This document shows positions 34,295-42,788 of a stretch of 64,000 nt of DNA, piece by piece (position 1 is the stretch's first letter; every line of letters begins with the position of its first letter). The stretch is from NCBI RefSeq assembly GCF_009696685.2, contig NZ_CP102356.1, forward strand, positions 109,501-173,500. Reading direction: 5' to 3'. The notes beneath the pieces were generated by a model, which saw only the letters and a list, made by a program, of their open reading frames with translations, was not told the origin of the DNA and did no database searches. The position numbers were made by a program, and so were the translations under genes. Origin of the DNA: Paracoccus sp. SMMA_5_TC. GTDB taxonomy: Bacteria > Pseudomonadota > Alphaproteobacteria > Rhodobacterales > Rhodobacteraceae.

Positions 34295-35364
34295 GGCGGC
34301 ACCTGGGTCCAGAAGGGATCGACCTGGCCGGTCAGCCGGCCGATGATGGCGGCAAGTGGCACCGCCTGGTTGAAGGCGGCGGTGCGGGCAAAGTTCGGGT
34401 CGCCCGCATGGTGCAGGCCGATCAGGTCGAGGTTGCGGTTGAACACCGGCGCGCCGGAGGATCCCGGTTCGGTCGCAACATCGTGCCGCCAGCGCAGCCC
34501 GTGGGCCCGCAGCTCGGTCAACCTGCCCAGGCCCAGTTTCAGCGGCGCGCCCTGCGGATGCTGCAGGATCAACAGATCGTCGCCGGCCCCGGCGGGAATG
34601 GTCGGGTCGATCGTCATCCAGCCGCGCGGTGGATTGCCCGGCCCCTCCTGCCCCTGCCGGGGCTGCTCGCCCAAAGGCTCTGCCAGGCGGAGCAGGGCGA
34701 AGTCCAGGTTTTCCGGCTCGGGTTCCAGGCTTTCGTCCAGGCTGGAATCGGCGGCGTCGGGCGGGGCCGAGGCCAGCAGCCAGTCCTCGGCCAAAGGTTG
34801 CACCCGCCCCGCGCGCACCTCGACCCCTTGCGCATCCGTCAGATAGTCGAAGCGGCAGAGCAGCCGGTCGGCTGGCGTCAGATCGGCAATCACGTGCTGG
34901 TTGGTCATCACCAGATCGGGCCCGACCAGAAAGCCGGTGCCGATGGCCTTGGGCGCCGGCAAGGCGCGTTCGATGCGGCAGGTCTGGCCCTCGAGCCCGG
35001 CCAGACGCGCCATGAAGGCGGCAACATCGACGAAATCGCTGCGTTCCCGAACCAGCCGCTGCAGCGCGCTGTCGCCCGCCGCAGGGCGTTGGGTCAGGGG
35101 GCGGGCGCTGCTGAGCCCCTCGGCCAGGACCAGATCGGCCAGCAGCGGATTGCCCGGCACCGATTCATAGGCTGCCCGCGCCAGTGGCAGCAGCCAGCCT
35201 TCGGCCTCGGCCTGGGTGATGATCTGGAAATATTCGACATCCAGCGGGCCGGGGGCGGTCAGCGTGGCATAGTTGCGGTCGAAATACTGGGCCAGCAGCA
35301 TTGCCATGCGCTCGCGCAGGGGAAAGGCAGCCAGCAGGGCCTTGCGCAGCCTTGTCTTGTCCAT
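34291..35364 (-). CDS. EAD1 domain fused to a trypsin-like protease
   Basis: A 357-aa protein, first gene of the operon. Residues 1-85 are an EAD1 domain (FFQIIT-like helix, QAEAEGWLLPLA and VPGNPLL). The protease domain carries a full chymotrypsin-fold triad: H157 (TNQHVIA), D221 (NLDFALLRL) and S303 (GSSGAP), with GTGFLVGPDLVMTNQHV before the histidine as in HtrA/V8-like enzymes. The ATG at 35364 is preferred over an upstream in-frame start because the promoter boxes fall inside that extension. EAD1-protease proteins are a known element of STAND-linked bacterial conflict systems, where the protease is activated by recruitment. No signal peptide, so it probably acts in the cytosol. Confidence 0.82.
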   Translation of the reverse strand: MDKTRLRKALLAAFPLRERMAMLLAQYFDRNYATLTAPGPLDVEYFQIITQAEAEGWLLPLARAAYESVPGNPLLADLVLAEGLSSARPLTQRPAAGDSALQRLVRERSDFVDVAAFMARLAGLEGQTCRIERALPAPKAIGTGFLVGPDLVMTNQHVIADLTPADRLLCRFDYLTDAQGVEVRAGRVQPLAEDWLLASAPPDAADSSLDESLEPEPENLDFALLRLAEPLGEQPRQGQEGPGNPPRGWMTIDPTIPAGAGDDLLILQHPQGAPLKLGLGRLTELRAHGLRWRHDVATEPGSSGAPVFNRNLDLIGLHHAGDPNFARTAAFNQAVPLAAIIGRLTGQVDPFWTQVPP

Positions 35365-35407
35365 GGTAAGCCCGATGTCTTGACCAAAGAACGAAAGTGA
35401 CAGGGAA

Positions 35408-35436
35408 ATCCTAGCGCAGAAGCCCCGACCTGTCAC
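35408..35436 (-). promoter_or_regulatory. Probable sigma-70-type promoter of the EAD1/STAND operon
   Basis: On the - strand, GTGACA (35436-35431) and TAGGAT (35413-35408) are 17 nt apart: five and four of six matches to consensus. The -10 box lies 44 nt before the ATG of the EAD1 protease, in the 90-bp gap after the photolyase stop. This supports transcription of the operon independently of the photolyase. Confidence 0.55.
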
Positions 35437-35454
35437 CCGCAAGTCATGGTTGCA

Positions 35455-36891
35455 TCAGCCGGCGGGAAGGCGATCGCGGAATTGCTGATAGGCGTCCAGT
35501 GCCCTTTGTCGGCCCTGGGCGATCAGCTCGGGCGCGGCCGGCCGCCAGTTGCGGGCCAGCTGCCAGTCGGGGGGCAGCGTCTCCAGATAGGCCCGGGCCT
35601 GGGGACTGTCCGCGGTGCCGCCCTGCGGCAGCCAGGTCTTGCGATAGCGGCCGTCGGGGTCGAACTGCTCGGCCTGCCGCAGCGGGTTGAACACGCGGAA
35701 ATAGGGTGCGGCATCGGGGCCGCAGCCCGCCACCCATTGCCAGTTCATCGCGTTCGAGGCCGGATCCCAGTCGGTCAGGCTGTCCTGGAAATGCGCCAGC
35801 CCCAGACGCCAGTCGGTCAGCACATGCTTGGTCAGCCAGCTGGCGACCACCATGCGCACGCGATTGTGCATCCGCCCGGTCACCCGCATTTCCCGCAGCC
35901 CGGCATCGACCAGCGCCACGCCGGTTCGGCCCTGCTGCCAGGCGTCGAAGGCCGGACCGTGCCCCTGCCAGGGGAAATCCGACCATTCCGCCCGCCACGG
36001 CGCGCGGTCCATGCGCGGAAAATCGATCAGCAGATGCCAGGCAAATTCGCGCCAGATCAGTTCCGACAGGAATTTCTCGATACCCTCAGCCAAGGCAGGT
36101 TCGGATGAGGCGCGCGCGCGGGCGATCTGCCAGATGCTGCGCGGGCTGATTTCCCCCAGGGCCAGGGCCTCGGACAGGCCCGAGGTGGCGTCAAGGTCGG
36201 GGCGGTCGCGCAGCCTTGCATAATCGCCCGCCCGATCCAGGAAATCGTCAAGCCGGGCCAGCGCCGCAGCTTCGCCGGCGGGCAGGGCAAAGCGTTCCAG
36301 AACCGCGCGACCGCTGTGCAGATCGGGCGCCAGATTCAGGTCGTCAAGGTCCAGAATCGGCAGATCGCCCCCGGCCAAGGGCGCGGCCATGGTCAGAGGG
36401 TTCGGGGCCGGGGGTGCCGGCCGGTCGGGGCCAAGCGCCCGCAACGCGCGGGCAAACGGCGACCAGACGCGATAGACGCCGCCCTGACCGGTGCGCAGTG
36501 CGGCCGGATGCACCAGCAGATGGCCCGGATGCAGCACCAGCGCCCCACCGAGCGCTGCGGCCACCCGCTCCTGCAATGCGCGCATGGCGGGTTCGGGCCA
36601 GTCGGCCTGATGCACGCGCGGCGCGCCGCTGCGCCGCATCAGTTCGGGCAGCAGCTCTTCGGGCTCGCCCCGAAGCAGCAACAGCCCTTGCCCGCCGCGG
36701 CGGCGCAGCTCCGCGTCAAAGGCGCGCAGCGCGCATTCAAGCCGCCAGCGCGGCGCGCTGCCCATGGCCAGGGTTGCCCGATCCAGGCAGAAAACCGCCC
36801 GCAAGGGCCCGTCGCGCAGCGCCGCCAGCAGTGCCGGGTTGTCGGCAAAGCGGAAATTGCGCGACAGCCACAGCAGGCCGGCCCCGCTCAT
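35455..36891 (-). CDS. phrB: Deoxyribodipyrimidine photolyase (CPD photolyase family)
   Basis: A 478-aa FAD enzyme that repairs UV-induced pyrimidine dimers using light. The N-terminal alpha/beta antenna-binding domain starts with LLWLSRNFRFADNPALL, a variant of the usual WFRRDLR motif. The C-terminal FAD domain has the family hallmarks: WREFAWHLL, GRMHNRVRMVVASWLTKHVL, and NWQWVAGCGPDAAPYFRVFNP (about 395-415). Length and motifs are those of class I-type photolyases. It is encoded alone between the cysDNC genes and the EAD1 operon, in the same direction; a link to either is not evident. Confidence 0.92.
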   Translation of the reverse strand: MSGAGLLWLSRNFRFADNPALLAALRDGPLRAVFCLDRATLAMGSAPRWRLECALRAFDAELRRRGGQGLLLLRGEPEELLPELMRRSGAPRVHQADWPEPAMRALQERVAAALGGALVLHPGHLLVHPAALRTGQGGVYRVWSPFARALRALGPDRPAPPAPNPLTMAAPLAGGDLPILDLDDLNLAPDLHSGRAVLERFALPAGEAAALARLDDFLDRAGDYARLRDRPDLDATSGLSEALALGEISPRSIWQIARARASSEPALAEGIEKFLSELIWREFAWHLLIDFPRMDRAPWRAEWSDFPWQGHGPAFDAWQQGRTGVALVDAGLREMRVTGRMHNRVRMVVASWLTKHVLTDWRLGLAHFQDSLTDWDPASNAMNWQWVAGCGPDAAPYFRVFNPLRQAEQFDPDGRYRKTWLPQGGTADSPQARAYLETLPPDWQLARNWRPAAPELIAQGRQRALDAYQQFRDRLPAG

Positions 36892-36957
36892 CGCGCCGCC
36901 TCCCGGCTGTGGCCGGCTGCGGTTGTGTCGAGGCGCGGACCGGGATGCGCCATGGTC

Positions 36958-38880
36958 TCAGCCCAGACGGGTCAGCACATATTGCACGATCTGTTCGGCG
37001 GCCTGCTCGGGCGTCAGATCGACGGTATTGACCACCAGTTCGGCGTTCTCGGGCTGTTCATAGGGGCTGTCGATGCCGGTGAAGTTCTTCAGCTGGCCGG
37101 CGCGGGCCTTCTTGTAAAGCCCCTTGACGTCGCGCGCCTCGGCCACCTCCAGCGGCGTGTCGACAAAGACCTCGACGAACTCGCCCTCGGCCATCAGGTC
37201 GCGCACCATCCGCCGTTCGGATCGGAAGGGCGAGATGAAGGCGGTCAGCACGATCAGCCCGGCGTCGGTCATCAGCCGTGCCACCTCGCCCACGCGGCGG
37301 ATGTTTTCCACCCGGTCGGCATCGGTAAAGCCCAGATCCCGGTTCAGCCCGTGGCGGATGTTGTCGCCATCCAGCAGGAAGGTGTGCTTGCCCAGGGCAT
37401 GCAGCTTTTTCTCGACGATATTGGCGATGGTGGACTTGCCCGAACCCGACAGGCCGGTGAACCAGATGACGGCGGGTTTCTGGTTCTTCAGGCTGGCGTG
37501 GGCCTCGCGGTCGATGTCCAGCGCCTGCCAATGCACGTTCTGCGACCGGCGCAGGGCGAAATGGATCATCCCCGCCGCCACCGTGGCATTGGTCATGCGA
37601 TCGATCAGGATGAAGCCGCCCAGATCGGGATTGCTGGCATAGGGCTCGAACGGGATCGCCCGATCGGTCGAGATATTGACGACGCCGATCGCGTTCAGGC
37701 TCAGGGTCTTGCTGGCCAGATGTTCCAGCGTGTTGACGTTCACCTCGTATTTCGGCTCGGTGACCGAGGCGGTCAGCAGTTGTGTGCCGATCTTGAGCAG
37801 ATAGGGCCGACCGGGCAGCATTTCCTGTTCGGCCATCCAGACCAAGGTGGCCTCGAACTGGTCGGCGACCTCGCAAGGCGCATCGGCCTGAACGATCACA
37901 TCGCCACGCGAGCAATCGATCTCGTCGGCGAAGGTCAGGGTGATCGACTGGCCAGCGACGGCCTGATCCAGGTCGCCGTCATACGTGACGATGGCCTTCA
38001 CCGTCGTGGTCTTGCCCGATGGCAGCACCCGGATCGCATCGCCCGGCCGCACCGTCCCTGATCCGATCTGACCGGCAAAGCCGCGGAAATCGAGATTCGG
38101 GCGGTTCACCCATTGCACCGCCATGCGGAAGGGATGGTCCTGCATCCGGCTGTCGTTGACCGGTGCCTCCTCCAGATGGGACAGCAGCGTCGGGCCCTGA
38201 TACCAGGGCATCTGGGCGCTGCGGCTGACGATATTGTCGCCCTTGAGCCCCGAGATCGGGATCGGCAGAAAGCTTTCCATGCCGATCTGCTTGGCGAAAT
38301 GCGAATAGTCGCTGACGATTTCGTAGAACCGCTCGGCCGAGTAGTCGACCAGGTCCATCTTGTTCACCGCCAGCACGATGTTGCGGATCCCCAGCAGGTT
38401 CACAAGATAGCTGTGACGCCGGGTCTGGGTCAGCACGCCTTGCCGCGCGTCGATCAGGATGACGGCAAGATCGGCGGTCGAGGCACCGGTGACCATGTTG
38501 CGGGTGTATTGTTCGTGGCCGGGGGTGTCGGCCACGATGAACTTGCGCTTGTCGGTGGCAAAGAAACGATAGGCCACGTCGATGGTGATGCCCTGTTCGC
38601 GTTCGGCCGCCAGGCCGTCGACGAGCAGCGCGAAATCGATCTCGCCGCCCTGGGTGCCCACGGATTTGCTGTCGTGTTCCAGGCTGGCCAGCTGATCCTC
38701 GAAGATCATCTTGCTGTCGTAAAGCAGTCGGCCGATCAGCGTCGACTTGCCGTCATCGACAGAACCGCAGGTGATGAACCGCAGCATCGTCTTGTGCTGA
38801 TGTTTCAGCAGATAGGCGTCGATGTCTTCGGCAATCAGCGCGTCGGTGACGTAGACGGGGTCTTTGGGCGCGGCGGTCAT
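36958..38880 (-). CDS. cysNC: Bifunctional sulfate adenylyltransferase subunit 1 / APS kinase (CysNC, NodQ-type)
   Basis: A 640-aa fusion. Residues ~1-440 are the GTPase subunit of ATP sulfurylase: GSVDDGKST (P-loop, ~39-47), [16 protein letters not shown], then EF-Tu-like beta-barrel domains. Residues ~455-640 are adenylylsulfate kinase with a second P-loop [26 protein letters not shown] and [10 protein letters not shown]. The first half drives APS formation by GTP hydrolysis with CysD; the second half phosphorylates APS to PAPS. The start at 38880 overlaps the cysD stop (TGATG); the longer open frame is a shadow. Confidence 0.96.
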   Translation of the reverse strand: MTAAPKDPVYVTDALIAEDIDAYLLKHQHKTMLRFITCGSVDDGKSTLIGRLLYDSKMIFEDQLASLEHDSKSVGTQGGEIDFALLVDGLAAEREQGITIDVAYRFFATDKRKFIVADTPGHEQYTRNMVTGASTADLAVILIDARQGVLTQTRRHSYLVNLLGIRNIVLAVNKMDLVDYSAERFYEIVSDYSHFAKQIGMESFLPIPISGLKGDNIVSRSAQMPWYQGPTLLSHLEEAPVNDSRMQDHPFRMAVQWVNRPNLDFRGFAGQIGSGTVRPGDAIRVLPSGKTTTVKAIVTYDGDLDQAVAGQSITLTFADEIDCSRGDVIVQADAPCEVADQFEATLVWMAEQEMLPGRPYLLKIGTQLLTASVTEPKYEVNVNTLEHLASKTLSLNAIGVVNISTDRAIPFEPYASNPDLGGFILIDRMTNATVAAGMIHFALRRSQNVHWQALDIDREAHASLKNQKPAVIWFTGLSGSGKSTIANIVEKKLHALGKHTFLLDGDNIRHGLNRDLGFTDADRVENIRRVGEVARLMTDAGLIVLTAFISPFRSERRMVRDLMAEGEFVEVFVDTPLEVAEARDVKGLYKKARAGQLKNFTGIDSPYEQPENAELVVNTVDLTPEQAAEQIVQYVLTRLG

Positions 38881-39815
38881 CAGAAATACCCCTCTTGTTT
38901 CTTTTTCTCCATCGAAGCGGTCTGGTCGTGGTCGATGGCCCGGCCCTGACGTTCGGATGTGGTGGTCAACAGCATTTCCTGGATGACCTCGGGCAAGGTC
39001 TTGGCGGTCGATTCGACTGCGCCGGTCAAGGGATAGCACCCCAGGGTGCGGAAGCGGACCGAGCGCATCATCGGCACTTCGCCTTCGCGCAGCCGGAACC
39101 GGTCGTCGTCGACCATGATCAGCAGGCCGTCGCGTTCCACCACCGGCCGCTCCTCTGCGAAATACAGCGGCACGATGTCGATGTTTTCCAGATGGATGTA
39201 TTGCCAGATGTCCAGTTCCGTCCAGTTCGACAGCGGGAACACCCGGATCGATTCGCCCTTGCCCTTGCGGGTGTTGTAAAGCCTCCACAATTCGGGGCGC
39301 TGATTCTTGGGATCCCAGCGGTGATTGGCCGAGCGGAAGGAAAAGATCCGCTCCTTGGCGCGCGACTTTTCCTCGTCGCGGCGCGCGCCGCCGAAGGCCA
39401 CGTCGAAATTGTATTTCGTCAGCGCCTGTTTCAGGCCATCGGTTTTCCACATGTCGGTGTGCAGGCTGCCGTGGTCGAAGGGGTTGATGCCCTTTTCCAT
39501 GGCCTCGGGATTGTGGTGCACGATCAGCCGCATGCCGGCCTGTTCGGCCGCGCGGTCGCGCAATTCATACATGGCGCGGAATTTCCATGTGGTGTCCACA
39601 TGCAGCAGGGGGAAGGGGGGCGGCGCCGGATGGAGCGCCTTCTTGGCCAGATGCAGCATGCAGGCCGAATCCTTGCCCACCGAATACAGCATCACCGGGT
39701 TTTCGGCCGTGGCCACGACCTCGCGCATGATCTGGATGCTTTCGGCCTCGAGCCGCTGCAGATGCGTAAGGGTCGAACTTGCGGTTTCGGCGCGGGCGGC
39801 GGTCTGGCTGGTCAT
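38880..39815 (-). CDS. cysD: Sulfate adenylyltransferase subunit 2
   Basis: A 311-aa N-type ATP pyrophosphatase subunit that makes adenosine-5'-phosphosulfate from ATP and sulfate. The PP-loop is [14 protein letters not shown] (about 44-57); [21 protein letters not shown] and [22 protein letters not shown] are strongly conserved in CysD. It is translationally coupled to cysNC. The ~290-bp gap upstream, shared with divergently transcribed glpD, holds a perfect 16-bp palindrome that might be an operator. Confidence 0.96.
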   Translation of the reverse strand: MTSQTAARAETASSTLTHLQRLEAESIQIMREVVATAENPVMLYSVGKDSACMLHLAKKALHPAPPPFPLLHVDTTWKFRAMYELRDRAAEQAGMRLIVHHNPEAMEKGINPFDHGSLHTDMWKTDGLKQALTKYNFDVAFGGARRDEEKSRAKERIFSFRSANHRWDPKNQRPELWRLYNTRKGKGESIRVFPLSNWTELDIWQYIHLENIDIVPLYFAEERPVVERDGLLIMVDDDRFRLREGEVPMMRSVRFRTLGCYPLTGAVESTAKTLPEVIQEMLLTTTSERQGRAIDHDQTASMEKKKQEGYF

Positions 39816-39941
39816 GGAAATGCCCCTGTTCTGCGGTCGGGCGTCCTTTGCCAGATTTTCACAGCAATACCAAGTCCGATTGGGGGGTTGCCGGCGGTAT
39901 CATCCCGCATGTGCGCAATGCGCGACCCGGGGGAACATCCA

Positions 39942-39957
39942 TGCTGCACGTGCAGCA
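39942..39957. promoter_or_regulatory. Perfect 16-bp palindrome in the cysD-glpD divergent region
   Basis: TGCTGCACGTGCAGCA is perfectly self-complementary and sits 127 bp upstream of cysD and about 150 bp upstream of glpD. It contains the T-N11-A pattern common in LysR-type operators, so a sulfur-assimilation regulator is possible, but nothing ties it to a particular protein. Confidence 0.4.
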
Positions 39958-40000
39958 AAATTTTGCGATTGCGGCAAGAATGTAGTTGCGAATGTTCCTT

Positions 40001-40027
40001 TTCGACAAAAAACGATCATAAACGAAA
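40001..40027 (+). promoter_or_regulatory. Candidate DeoR-type (GlpR) operator upstream of glpD
   Basis: Two direct AACGA half-sites, AACGAT (40011-40016) and AACGAA (40021-40026), lie one helical turn apart, with an inverted TTCG at 40001. DeoR-family repressors such as GlpR often bind such helically phased TTTCGTTT/AAACGAAA half-sites. The site is about 80 bp upstream of glpD, in a locally AT-rich stretch. No glpR gene is in the window. Confidence 0.4.
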
Positions 40028-40105
40028 ATTCACGCTTGACCGTTGTCATCTGGCTGTTGCACCTTCGGTTCAGATGCTGTGTTGCGCACAAGGGAGGGTT
40101 CGGGC

Positions 40106-41689
40106 TTGTCATCGGCACCAGGGCAGATTGCCGACCTGTTCATCATTGGCGGCGGCATCAACGGCTGCGGTATCGCGCGCGACGCGGCCGGGCGCGGTCT
40201 GTCCGTGACATTGGCCGAAATGGGCGATCTGGCGCAGGCCACCTCCAGCGCCTCGACCAAGCTGTTCCACGGCGGCCTGCGCTATCTCGAGTTCTTTGAA
40301 TTCCGTCTGGTGCGCGAGGCGCTGGAGGAGCGCGAGACGCTGCTGCGCGCCATGCCCCATATATCCTGGCCGATGCGCTTCGTGTTGCCCTATTCGCCGC
40401 AGATGCGTTTTGACAGCGACACGCCGACCTCGCGGCTGCTTGGGATGGTCATGCCGTGGATGCGCGGCCGGCGTCCGGCCTGGCTCATCCGCCTGGGGCT
40501 GTTTCTTTACGACAATCTGGGCGGCCGTCAGATCCTGCCCGGCACGCGGCGTCTGGATCTGGCCAACGATCCGCTGGGCAAGCCGCTGAAGCCGGGCTTT
40601 CGCCGGGGCTGGGAATATTCCGACTGCTGGGTGCAGGATGCGCGGCTGGTGGTGTTGAACGCGCGTGACGCGCAGGCGCGCGGGGCCACGATCATGACCC
40701 GCACCCGCGTGACCCGCGCCGAACGTCAGGGCGATCTGTGGCTGGTCAGCACCGAAGGTCCGGCGGGTCCGCGGCAGCATCGGGCGCGGGCGCTGGTCAA
40801 TGCGGGCGGCCCCTGGGTGGAAAACGTCATCCGCGACGTTGCCCATATCGACTCGACCGAAGGCGTGCGTCTGGTGCGCGGCAGCCATATCGTGGTGCCG
40901 CGGCTATACGATCACGACCGCTGCTATTTCTTTCAGGGCAGCGACGGGCGCATCATCTTTGCCATTCCGTTCGAGGATGACTTCACCCTGATCGGCACCA
41001 CCGACATGGATCACAAGGGCGCGCCCGGCGACGCCCGCTGCACGGATGAGGAGCGCGACTATCTGTGCGCCTTTGCCAGCCAGTATTTCGCCCGGCCCGT
41101 GACGCCCGATCAGGTGGTCTGGACCTATTCGGGTGTCCGCCCGCTTTACAACGATGGCGCCAAATCGGCGACGGCCGCCACGCGCGATTATGTGCTCAGC
41201 CTCGATGACCGGGGCGCGCCGCTGCTGAATGTGTTCGGGGGCAAGATCACCACCTATCGGCGCCTGGCCGAAAGCGCTCTGGGGCGGCTGGCGCGGTTCT
41301 TTCCGCAGGCGGGCCCGGACTGGACGGCAGGGGTGGCGCTGCCCGGCGGCGATTTCCCGGTCGATGGTTTCGATGAGCAGGTGGCGCGGCTGGGGGCGGC
41401 TTATCCGTTCCTTTCGGCCCGGCAACAGCGCCGGCTGGTGCGCACCTATGGAACCGAGGCTTTCCTGATGCTGGACGGTGCGCGCAGCGCCGCCGATCTG
41501 GGGCAGGATTTCGGCGCAGGTCTGACCGAGGTCGAGGTGAACTGGCTGGTGCGCGAGGAATTCGCGCGCGATGCCCAGGATATCCTGTGGCGACGCACGA
41601 AACTGGGATTGCACATGACGGACGAGCAGGCGCAAAGGCTGGCGGCCTATGTCCGGAACCTGCCGACCGTGAATGCGGCGGCTGAATAG
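40106..41689 (+). CDS. glpD: Aerobic glycerol-3-phosphate dehydrogenase
   Basis: A 527-aa FAD enzyme that oxidises sn-glycerol-3-phosphate to dihydroxyacetone phosphate and passes electrons to quinone at the inner membrane. The dinucleotide-binding motif IIGGGINGCGIARDAAGRG is at the N-terminus, TSSASTKLFHGGLRYLE follows, and HIVVPRLYD, GTTDMDHKG and NVFGGKITTYRRLAE are family hallmarks. I choose a TTG start at 40106 because AGGGAGG lies 8 nt upstream and it gives the usual short N-terminus; the in-frame ATG further upstream would precede the ribosome site. First gene of the glycerol operon. Confidence 0.95.
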   Translation: MSSAPGQIADLFIIGGGINGCGIARDAAGRGLSVTLAEMGDLAQATSSASTKLFHGGLRYLEFFEFRLVREALEERETLLRAMPHISWPMRFVLPYSPQMRFDSDTPTSRLLGMVMPWMRGRRPAWLIRLGLFLYDNLGGRQILPGTRRLDLANDPLGKPLKPGFRRGWEYSDCWVQDARLVVLNARDAQARGATIMTRTRVTRAERQGDLWLVSTEGPAGPRQHRARALVNAGGPWVENVIRDVAHIDSTEGVRLVRGSHIVVPRLYDHDRCYFFQGSDGRIIFAIPFEDDFTLIGTTDMDHKGAPGDARCTDEERDYLCAFASQYFARPVTPDQVVWTYSGVRPLYNDGAKSATAATRDYVLSLDDRGAPLLNVFGGKITTYRRLAESALGRLARFFPQAGPDWTAGVALPGGDFPVDGFDEQVARLGAAYPFLSARQQRRLVRTYGTEAFLMLDGARSAADLGQDFGAGLTEVEVNWLVREEFARDAQDILWRRTKLGLHMTDEQAQRLAAYVRNLPTVNAAAE

Positions 41690-41710
41690 GGTGGAGATTG
41701 GGAAAACGAC

Positions 41711-42787
41711 ATGGGGCTGGAGTTACGCGGCGTATCGCGGTCGGTAGGGGGGCGGGTTCACATCCATCCCACCGATCTGGAGTTGCAGAAGGGCACGATG
41801 AACGTGCTGCTGGGCCCGACACTGTCGGGCAAGACCAGCCTGATGCGGTTGATGGCGGGTCTGGATCAGCCCAGCACCGGCCGCATCTTCTGGGACGGTC
41901 AGGATGTCACCGGGATGCGGGTGCAGGATCGCGGCGTGGCCATGGTCTATCAGCAGTTCATCAATTACCCGGGGTTGAGCGTCTATGAAAACATCGCCTC
42001 GCCGCTGCGCATCCTGGGACGGCCGCAGGACGAAATCGACCGCAAGGTGCGCGAGACGGCCGAGATGCTGCGCCTGACCCCGATGCTGCAGCGCAAGCCG
42101 CTGGAACTGTCGGGGGGCCAGCAGCAGCGCTGTGCGCTGGCGCGGGCGCTGGTCAAGGGCGCGGGGCTGGTGCTGCTGGATGAACCGCTAGCCAACCTGG
42201 ACTACAAGCTGCGCGAGGAACTGCGCATCGAGATCCCCCGCATCTTCGAGGCGTCGGGCGCGATCTTCGTCTATGCCACCACCGAACCCGAAGAGGCGCT
42301 GCTTCTGGGCGGTCATACGGCGACGCTGTGGGAAGGTCGCGTGACCCAGTTCGGCCCGACGCCCCAGGTCTATCGTCAGCCGCGCGATGCGACGACGGCG
42401 CGGGTTTTCTCGGACCCGCCGATGAATTTCGGCAGCCTGCGCCTGCGCGCGGGTCAGGCCAGCATGGCGGATGGCACTGTGCTGGCGGGCTTCCACGGCC
42501 TGTCGGACGGCGAATATACGGCCGGGTTCCGCGCCAACCATCTGACCCTGCATCCGGTCGAAGGCGCGGCAGAGCTGCGCTGCACGCTGATCGCGACCGA
42601 AATCACCGGCTCGGAAACCTTCCTGCACCTGGATCACGGCGGCGACCGCTGGGTGGGCCTGGTCGAGGGCGTGCATCCGCTGACCGCCGGACAGCCGGTT
42701 ACCGTCTGGCTCGAGCCGCGCCACGTCTATCTGTTCGACGGCAAGGGCCAGCTGGCCGCCGCCGCCGCTTATGCAAAGGCCGCATGA
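41711..42787 (+). CDS. glpS: Glycerol ABC transporter ATPase GlpS
   Basis: A 358-aa CUT1-type ATPase with a C-terminal regulatory beta domain (about 240-358). Walker A GPTLSGKT (35-42), signature LSGGQQQR (133-140) and Walker B LVLLDEP (153-159) are intact. The switch (H-loop) region reads VYATTEPEEA (187-196), so the usual histidine is a Thr at 191. Gene order glpD-S-T-P-Q-small gene-V matches the glycerol transporter described in Rhizobium leguminosarum. With GlpT it energises glycerol uptake. It starts 21 nt after glpD with a GGAG site. Confidence 0.93.
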   Translation: MGLELRGVSRSVGGRVHIHPTDLELQKGTMNVLLGPTLSGKTSLMRLMAGLDQPSTGRIFWDGQDVTGMRVQDRGVAMVYQQFINYPGLSVYENIASPLRILGRPQDEIDRKVRETAEMLRLTPMLQRKPLELSGGQQQRCALARALVKGAGLVLLDEPLANLDYKLREELRIEIPRIFEASGAIFVYATTEPEEALLLGGHTATLWEGRVTQFGPTPQVYRQPRDATTARVFSDPPMNFGSLRLRAGQASMADGTVLAGFHGLSDGEYTAGFRANHLTLHPVEGAAELRCTLIATEITGSETFLHLDHGGDRWVGLVEGVHPLTAGQPVTVWLEPRHVYLFDGKGQLAAAAAYAKAA

Positions 42788-42788
42788 C

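Noticed and set aside
9512..35364. Secondary-metabolite cluster as the sole explanation of the - strand operon
   Set aside because: Only the tyrosinase and the toroid-like protein suggest it; no synthase, carrier or transporter genes are present, and EAD1/STAND genes and proteases dominate.
36958..39450. 830-codon version of CysNC
   Set aside because: The extra N-terminus is a shadow of cysD; the ATG at 38880 overlaps the cysD stop as expected.
40043..40105. ATG start for glpD at 40043
   Set aside because: It precedes the strong AGGGAGG ribosome site, and the added residues do not fit the GlpD N-terminus; the TTG at 40106 is better placed.
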